Below are positions 33,915-38,114 of a stretch of 38,114 bases of DNA, in pieces; positions within the stretch are counted from its first letter, which is position 1, and every line of letters begins with the position of its first letter. The stretch comes from Candidatus Caenarcanum bioreactoricola (GTDB lineage: Bacteria > Cyanobacteriota > Vampirovibrionia > Caenarcaniphilales > Caenarcanaceae). The translations under genes and the position numbers were made by a program. The notes under the pieces were generated by a model. That model worked only from the letters and a program-made list of their open reading frames with translations. It was not told the origin of the DNA and made no database searches. The stretch is taken from assembly GCA_001899385.1 (NCBI GenBank), contig MOYB01000002.1, positions 79,043 to 117,156 on the forward strand. Reading direction: 5' to 3'.

Positions 33915-34779
33915 ACAAAATTTAGCCCCCCAACCCCCTAAAGGGGGAGTTTTAAAAGATAAATTTTTAAAACAAAAAAATCTTATAGAAAATTTTCTTC
34001 AAAAAAATATAAAAAGTATTTCTCCAAAACTTGAAGAAGTAATGAAATATGCTTGTCTTAATGGCGGAAAACGATTAAGAGGTATATTATTTCTTAATAC
34101 TTTTGAAGCTATAAGTCAAAAAGATTCAGAAACTTTAATACCTATAGCTTCAGGTATTGAATGCATACATACAATGAGTTTAATTCACGATGATTTACCT
34201 TGTATGGATAATGATGATTTCCGAAGAGGTAAAGCTTCTGCACATAAAGCCTTTAATGAAGCCGAGGCGCTTCTTGCAGGTGATGCACTTTTAGCAGATG
34301 GTTTAGCAATGATTTTTAAAGCATTTCTAACTTCTCCTCCTTTAGGAGGTTGGGGGGCTTTTGAAATAATTATTGAGGCAATAGGTAGTTTAGGTATGAC
34401 TGGCGGGCAAAGTCTCGATATAAACACAAAAAATATTTCCAATATAAAACAAATAGAAGAAATTCATAAATATAAAACTGGGGCATTATTAAAAGCTTCT
34501 ATACTTTGTGGAGCAATAACTGCTAATGCTAATGATTTTCAAATAAAAGCACTAAAAAATTATGGAGAAAAAATTGGTTTAATTTTTCAAATAAGAGATG
34601 ATATCTTAGATATAGACAAACAAGAAGAAATTACTTATCTTAGATTTATGACTAAAGAAAAAGCAGAAGAACTTATATTAGAATTATTAATACAAGCAAA
34701 AAATTACTTAAAAGAAATAAATATAAATTCTCAAGCTTTATTTGAAATTGCGGATTTAATTGCTAAACGCGATTTTTAG
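33904..34779 (+). CDS. ispA: polyprenyl (farnesyl/geranylgeranyl) diphosphate synthase with two in-frame repeat insertions
   Basis: This enzyme condenses IPP with allylic diphosphates. Visible are GGKRLR (54-59), the first Asp-rich motif DDLPCMD (96-102), GDALLADGLA, GMTGGQSLD and the second Asp-rich motif DDILD (232-236). Two oddities stand out. The palindromic module is translated at residues 7-16 (LAPQPPKGGV, near the N-terminus) and at 143-152 (TSPPLGGWGA, in the loop before the GGQ helix). After DDILD the usual GKxxGxD...NKxTY loop is missing, leaving DKQEEITYL. At 291 residues the insertion and deletion roughly cancel. The 3' end overlaps the convergent dedA by 17 nt. Confidence 0.9.
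   Translation: MQDKQNLAPQPPKGGVLKDKFLKQKNLIENFLQKNIKSISPKLEEVMKYACLNGGKRLRGILFLNTFEAISQKDSETLIPIASGIECIHTMSLIHDDLPCMDNDDFRRGKASAHKAFNEAEALLAGDALLADGLAMIFKAFLTSPPLGGWGAFEIIIEAIGSLGMTGGQSLDINTKNISNIKQIEEIHKYKTGALLKASILCGAITANANDFQIKALKNYGEKIGLIFQIRDDILDIDKQEEITYLRFMTKEKAEELILELLIQAKNYLKEININSQALFEIADLIAKRDF
33924..33949 (+). repeat. 26-nt palindromic GC module, in frame in ispA (copy 1)
   Basis: The copy reads AGCCCCCCAA, then the hairpin CCCCC-TAAA-GGGGG (33934-33947), then AG. It encodes part of APQPPKGG near the IspA N-terminus, directly after the 11-nt overlap with the upstream gene. The G+C block stands out against the AT-rich gene. Confidence 0.85.
34334..34359 (-). repeat. 26-nt palindromic GC module, in frame in ispA (copy 2, inverted)
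   Basis: The reverse complement matches copy 1 at 24 of 26 positions. Both differences are on the hairpin: C to T in the left arm and G to A at its pairing partner in the right arm, so CCTCC-TAAA-GGAGG still pairs fully. On the coding strand it encodes SPPLGGWGA in a loop between two IspA helices. Confidence 0.85.
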
Positions 34780-35368
34780 TTTTATAAATTGTTTTTATAA
34801 AATAAATTAAAGCTATTAATAATAAAAAGACTATTAAATAATCTATATAATGAGTATATTTTGAAATTTGTGTCCAGTTTTCCTGTAGAGCAAAGCCTAA
34901 ATATGCTAAAAACATATTCCAACAACTTGCTCCAATTAAAGTATATATAGAAAATTTTAAAAAGTTCATTTTGCAAACTCCTGCTGGAATTGAAATAAAA
35001 TGTCTTATTACTGGAATAAATCGTGAAATTAAAATGGCTTTATCTCCATATTTTTCAAAGAACTTTTCAGATAATTCAAGATGATGTTTATCTAAAAGAA
35101 AAAACTTTCCGAATTTTTCTAAAAAAGGACGTCCCCCATAAAGTCCTATAAAATAAGACAAAGAAGAACCTATTATACTTCCTAAACTACTTGCAAACAA
35201 AACCCCTTGCCAAGAAAATTTAGATCCAATTAAAAATCCCGCAAATGGCATAACAGCTTCGCTAGGTATAGGGAAAATCATGCTTTCTAAAATCATTAAA
35301 AAACAAACCCCTAAATACCCTGTTTGAGAGATACAGCTTATCGCTAAATTAAAAATAAATTCAAACAT
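34763..35368 (-). CDS. DedA-family membrane protein
   Basis: DedA (SNARE-associated/VTT) proteins are inner-membrane proteins linked to undecaprenyl-phosphate or phospholipid flipping. The 201-residue protein has several membrane helices. Its family core is IFPIPSEAVMPFAGFL, then GSSLSYFIGLYGGRPFLEKF and SRFIPVIRHFISIPAGVCKM, which includes the conserved Arg pair. It converges on ispA with a 17-nt overlap and lies 12 nt after aroK, so it is probably the last gene of speD-rpe-aroK-dedA. Confidence 0.9.
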   Translation of the reverse strand: MFEFIFNLAISCISQTGYLGVCFLMILESMIFPIPSEAVMPFAGFLIGSKFSWQGVLFASSLGSIIGSSLSYFIGLYGGRPFLEKFGKFFLLDKHHLELSEKFFEKYGDKAILISRFIPVIRHFISIPAGVCKMNFLKFSIYTLIGASCWNMFLAYLGFALQENWTQISKYTHYIDYLIVFLLLIALIYFIKTIYKTKNRV

Positions 35369-35380
35369 TTATATATTTTT

Positions 35381-35902
35381 TTACAATTTATTAATTATTT
35401 CATGAATTATTCTTGAATGGTTCATATCTTCAACATTTATTTTAAAATCACTACATGCTTCATAAAATTCTTGTCTAATTTTACAAAGAGATTTTATTGT
35501 ATTAAGTCTATTTTCTTTATCTCCTAATAAAGGTCTGTCATTAGCTTCTGAGAGATTTTCAAAGATTTTTTCTGCAGAAAGATCTAACCAAAAAACTTTA
35601 CCTAAATTTTTTAAAATATTTCTATTTTCTTCTCTTAAAACCATTCCTCCACCAGTAGCTAAGACAAAATCTTTAGGATTTATAAGAAAATTATTTAAAT
35701 CTTTAAGAATCTTTGTTTCAAGTTCTCTAAAAGCTTCTTCTCCTTTAGAATTAATTATATTTGTTATTTTTTGTTTTTCAAGTCTTTCTATGATTTCATC
35801 ACTATCTAAAAAATCTATGTTTAAATCTTTAGATAAAATTTTTCCTATTGTAGACTTACCCGATCCCATCATTCCTATTAGAATTATTACTTTAGAATTC
35901 AT
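35381..35902 (-). CDS. aroK: shikimate kinase
   Basis: AroK phosphorylates shikimate in aromatic amino acid synthesis. The P-loop is GMMGSGKSTIG at 8-18, DSDEIIE binds shikimate at about 37-43, FRELETKIL follows, and ATGGGMVLR contains the Gly-rich site. The LID is near NDRPLL. At 173 residues it is normal. Its ATG overlaps the rpe stop by 4 nt. Confidence 0.95.
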   Translation of the reverse strand: MNSKVIILIGMMGSGKSTIGKILSKDLNIDFLDSDEIIERLEKQKITNIINSKGEEAFRELETKILKDLNNFLINPKDFVLATGGGMVLREENRNILKNLGKVFWLDLSAEKIFENLSEANDRPLLGDKENRLNTIKSLCKIRQEFYEACSDFKINVEDMNHSRIIHEIINKL

Positions 35903-36546
35903 TTTAATTCTTCTATTGCTTTAGAAATATCTTTTGATTTATAAATAAAATTTCCAGCAACAAGTATATCTGCTCCTGCTTCTTTACAAAGTTTTGCAGT
36001 TTCTGCATTAATTCCACCATCAACTTCTATTTTTATATGCTTTAAATTTAATTTTTCCAATAATAATTTTAAACTTTTTATTTTTTTTAGTCCTGAATTA
36101 ATAAAACTTTGTGCAGGGAATCCTGGATTAACAGTCATTATAGTTATACAATCTATTAATTCCCCTGTATATTCAAGATTTAAACTTTCTATGCCTTGTG
36201 AAGGATTTAATGCTAAGCCTGCTTTAATATTATTTTCTTTGATTTTATTTAGTGTTCTATGTAAATGTTTACAAGTTTCACTATGTAGAACTAAACGATT
36301 AGAACCAGCAGAAATATATTCTAAAATAAAATCCTCTGGATTACTTATCATTAAATGTGTTGTAAAAAATAAATTTGTTTTTTCTCTTAAAGTTTTTATT
36401 ACTGGATAACCAATAGTTAAATTAGGTACATAATGACCATCCATTACATCAATATGTAAAAGTTCTACAAAATTTTCTATTTTTTTTATTTCTTGTTCTA
36501 AATTAGCAAAATCTGCAGATAAAATAGATGGCGCAATAAGTACCAT
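35899..36546 (-). CDS. rpe: ribulose-phosphate 3-epimerase
   Basis: Rpe interconverts ribulose 5-phosphate and xylulose 5-phosphate in the pentose phosphate pathway. APSILSADFANLEQEI, LHIDVMDGHYVPNLTIGYPV, MTVNPGFPAQSFI and KIEVDGGINAETA are the TIM-barrel signatures, carrying the metal-binding His and Asp residues. At 215 residues it is complete. Its start shares one base with the speD stop and its stop overlaps the aroK start by 4 nt. Confidence 0.96.
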   Translation of the reverse strand: MVLIAPSILSADFANLEQEIKKIENFVELLHIDVMDGHYVPNLTIGYPVIKTLREKTNLFFTTHLMISNPEDFILEYISAGSNRLVLHSETCKHLHRTLNKIKENNIKAGLALNPSQGIESLNLEYTGELIDCITIMTVNPGFPAQSFINSGLKKIKSLKLLLEKLNLKHIKIEVDGGINAETAKLCKEAGADILVAGNFIYKSKDISKAIEELK

Positions 36547-36968
36547 TAAATCATACCATTTCGTTCAGAAGAAACTATTTCACATGCTCTTGCCATAGAA
36601 CGTGGAAATTCTCTTCCTCTTTCAAAAAATGAATGATCACAATGTTCTGCCATATAAAATTTATTTATATAACTTATTGCTGCTGCTGCTTCAAAATCTT
36701 TACAAGAAAAAATATCTAAAGTAAAAAATTCTTTTTCAGGAAAAGTATGAATTGCAATATGAGATTCTGCAATTATTATAAAGCCAGAAAGTCCCTTGTC
36801 AAGAGGAATATCACCTCCGTCATAATATAAAACATGTGCAGGCATTATTGCATTCATGTTCATTAAAGGAGGCAAATCATTTAAGATTTGAATTAAAGTT
36901 GCTTTGTCTTCAAGAGCTTTTTTATTCTTACACTTGTAGCCTTCTAATATTAAATGAGGTCCAAACAT
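36546..36968 (-). CDS. speD: S-adenosylmethionine decarboxylase proenzyme
   Basis: SpeD makes decarboxylated SAM for spermidine synthesis. The self-cleavage Ser69, which becomes the pyruvoyl group, is in AESHIAIHTFPE; His74 and Cys89 (DIFSC) are the catalytic partners. At 140 residues it is a prokaryotic class 1 enzyme with a slightly extended C-terminus. speE is absent from the window. It opens the speD-rpe-aroK-dedA run and has repeated ATTTAAGT elements upstream. Confidence 0.94.
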   Translation of the reverse strand: MFGPHLILEGYKCKNKKALEDKATLIQILNDLPPLMNMNAIMPAHVLYYDGGDIPLDKGLSGFIIIAESHIAIHTFPEKEFFTLDIFSCKDFEAAAAISYINKFYMAEHCDHSFFERGREFPRSMARACEIVSSERNGMI

Positions 36969-36981
36969 TTTTTAATAAAGA

Positions 36982-37034
36982 ATTTAAGTTAATTAAATAT
37001 AACAGATTTAAGTTATAAATCAACTGACTTAAAT
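36982..37034. promoter_or_regulatory. iterated ATTTAAGT sites upstream of speD
   Basis: ATTTAAGTTA occurs at 36982-36991 and again at 37006-37015, and the inverse ACTTAAAT at 37027-37034. They lie 14 to 66 nt before the speD ATG, where regulator sites could sit. The region is very AT-rich, so chance is a real alternative. Confidence 0.25.
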
Positions 37035-37059
37035 TAAAAAAAATTAATAAAAAATAATT

Positions 37060-37143
37060 TGTCGGAGGAGGGACTTGAACCCTCAAGATGTAACCATCAT
37101 ACGCCCCTCAAACGTACGCGTATACCAATTCCGCCACTCCGAC
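37060..37143 (-). tRNA. tRNA-Leu (anticodon GAG)
   Basis: A full class II cloverleaf folds on the minus strand. The acceptor GTCGGAG pairs with CTCCGAC, with discriminator A at 37060. The D arm is GTGGCGGAATTGGTATACGC, and the anticodon stem TACGT/GCGTA encloses loop TTGAGGG with GAG (complement of 37107-37109). The variable arm is GATG-GTTA-CATC and the T arm GAGGG-TTCAAGT-CCCTC. CCA is not encoded. A TATAAT -10 lies 12 nt upstream (37156-37161, minus strand). Confidence 0.95.
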
Positions 37144-37202
37144 AGATTAAAAAATATTATAACAGAATTTTCAAAAAGATATTTTATTTCTTTATTATCT
37201 AA

Positions 37203-37422
37203 ATACCAAAAAGTAATCAAAGCATGACAAAAACTTAACTAAATTCTCTTTTTAGAAACCCCCCGACCCCCTTGACAGGGGGAGATTGAATTCGTAGTTT
37301 TGCGGGGCTTGGGGTGGCAACCCCATTTTAAAGACTTGCACCCTTTAGATTCCCCCTGTTAAGGGGGCGAAGGGGGTTTCTTCAAGAAATATATTTGTTA
37401 GCTAATGATCACTTTTTGGTAT
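37203..37422. mobile_element. 220-bp MITE-like element
   Basis: The terminal inverted repeats are ATACCAAAAAGTAATCA (37203-37219) and its reverse complement at 37406-37422, matching at 16 of 17 positions. Inside, two inverted GC-rich hairpin modules lie at 37258-37284 and about 37352-37376. They flank a core (37302-37337) that matches 20596-20630 with one substitution and one extra base. There is no open reading frame. A target duplication is not clear beyond AA. It occupies most of the 339-nt gap between tRNA-Leu and the cysteine-repeat gene. Confidence 0.75.
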
Positions 37423-37457
37423 AAAAAAAATCCCCCCTTTTAAAATAAAAGAGAGGA
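37423..37457 (-). terminator. intrinsic terminator of the cysteine-repeat gene
   Basis: On the minus strand an 11-bp stem (37447-37457 with 37431-37441, two G-U pairs) closes a 5-nt loop and is followed by eight U (37430-37423). It starts 26 nt after the stop at 37483. The U-run ends exactly where the MITE-like element begins. Confidence 0.75.
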
Positions 37458-37482
37458 TAAAAAAGACTTTTAGTGAATTGTA

Positions 37483-38103
37483 TTACATCCAATCTGTTCT
37501 TTTACAGATATCACTTAATCTTATTTTTTCACAACTAGGTTCATAATTTCTTCTTTCTACTGTTGCTCCAGCTGAACATCTTCTAATTTTAGGAGCTGTG
37601 GAACATCTTTTTACTTTAGGTTCACATCTTCTAATTTTAGGAGCACATCTTTTTACTTTAGGTTGACATCTATTTATTTTAGGAGCACATCTTCTAACTG
37701 TAGGTTGTTTTACTGCTACTTTAGGAGCACATCTTCTAACAGTAGGTTGTTTTACTGCTACTTTAGGAGCGCATCTTCTAACGGTAGGTTGTTGTCTTGT
37801 TGCTACTTTAGGAGCGCATCTTCTAACGGTAGGTGCGGTTTCTTCTTCTATTGTTGTTGTAGTTTCTTCTTCTATGTCTGTGTCTGTACTTTCATAATCA
37901 TATGCTAAAAGATTTTCTTCTGAATTTTTGATTGAATCAGAAAAATTTTCAACTTCACTCATTATTTTATAATCATAGTCAATGCCTTGAACAGAACTAA
38001 CTATTTCATTGTTTCCTGTTGTAGGAATATTAGAAATATCGCTTTGAGCGCTAAAGCTTAGGCTTGCTAACGATAAACAAAAAGATAAAAGTAATTCGAG
38101 CAT
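37483..38103 (-). CDS. secreted cysteine-repeat protein ([VI]xRCxPK repeats)
   Basis: I do not recognise a family for this 206-residue protein. It begins with a signal peptide (MLELLLSFCLSLASLSFSAQS). Residues 22-90 are acidic and threonine-rich (DTDIEEETTTTIEEE). Residues 93-177 hold nine basic repeats of the type VRRCAPK, with cysteines at 96, 111, 125, 139, 146, 153, 160, 167 and 176, first about 14 and then 7 residues apart. Two more cysteines (191, 200) are in the tail. GGAG 8 nt before the ATG supports the start, and a terminator follows. An exported, disulfide-linked or surface-bound structural protein is plausible; function is unknown. Confidence 0.8.
   Translation of the reverse strand: MLELLLSFCLSLASLSFSAQSDISNIPTTGNNEIVSSVQGIDYDYKIMSEVENFSDSIKNSEENLLAYDYESTDTDIEEETTTTIEEETAPTVRRCAPKVATRQQPTVRRCAPKVAVKQPTVRRCAPKVAVKQPTVRRCAPKINRCQPKVKRCAPKIRRCEPKVKRCSTAPKIRRCSAGATVERRNYEPSCEKIRLSDICKRTDWM
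37573..37827 (-). repeat. tandem coding repeats of the [VI]xRCxPK unit
   Basis: Nine copies of a 7-residue unit occur. The first three are each followed by a 7-8 residue spacer ending in QPT, giving near-identical ~42-bp DNA repeats. The later ones are packed directly as 21-bp units. The mixture suggests expansion by slippage or recombination of two nested repeat lengths. Confidence 0.85.
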
Positions 38104-38114
38104 TAATATTCTCC

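Noticed and set aside
33924..33949. Rho-independent terminator between the MauE-like gene and ispA
   Set aside because: The hairpin lacks a U-run, lies inside the ispA frame, and has a relative in the middle of the same gene.
37663..37908. 81-codon plus-strand frame with repeated FRSTSSN units
   Set aside because: It is the antisense shadow of the cysteine-repeat region; the minus-strand frame has the signal peptide, Shine-Dalgarno site and terminator.

Overview
The window is a strongly AT-rich bacterial chromosome segment, densely packed with short operons on both strands. It codes for a Gram-negative envelope (lpxC, lpxI and an MsbA-like exporter), a Tad-type secretion motor, and several small secreted or low-complexity proteins that I do not recognise. 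The standard genetic code fits, because TGA is used as a stop. The very low GC, the reduced housekeeping set and the DSH (not DSR) form of the signal peptidase signature suggest a non-photosynthetic relative of Cyanobacteria (Vampirovibrionia/Melainabacteria, perhaps Gastranaerophilales). That is inference from gene content, with no phylogeny behind it.

Layout. 1-4.1 kb: GTP-type PEP carboxykinase, an unusual signal peptidase I, a small orphan protein and a formyltransferase. 4.1-6.5 kb: grpE-dnaJ-queE, convergent with lpxC. 7.3-12.5 kb: a tight run prfA-smpB-ubiD-yggT-ABC exporter. 12.5-14.9 kb, minus strand: panD, a GST-like gene and proB with 11-nt overlaps, then tRNA-Arg(CCU) on the plus strand. 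15-16.8 kb: two orphan proteins, one disordered and one with a signal peptide. 16.9-18.9 kb: NYN-domain protein, SpoU methyltransferase and PHP phosphatase, converging on lpxI. 19.7-24.3 kb: small orphan proteins, class II aldolase, dnaG and a MerR-like protein with tandem repeats. 24.4-25.9 kb: secE-nusG-plsY. 25.9-29.3 kb: tadA-tadB-tadC. 29.4-32.7 kb: rplX-rplE-ctpA-PFK-like, an unusual operon. 32.8-37 kb: folK, a MauE/DoxX-like gene, ispA, dedA, and speD-rpe-aroK. 37-38.1 kb: tRNA-Leu(GAG), a MITE-like repeat, a terminator and a secreted cysteine-repeat protein.

The most interesting signal is a family of GC-rich palindromic modules in an otherwise AT-rich genome. Single modules sit in frame inside ispA twice, in opposite orientations, and differ only by one compensatory base-pair change. 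Paired inverted modules flank a shared ~35-bp core in two intergenic composite elements (20477-20709 and 37203-37422), and degenerate copies follow other genes. Other points of note are a signal peptidase whose catalytic lysine is read as glutamine, a ribosomal protein pair (L24-L5) outside its usual operon, an IspA missing its GK..NK.TY loop, a divergent PFK, and a secreted protein with nine [VI]xRCxPK repeats.
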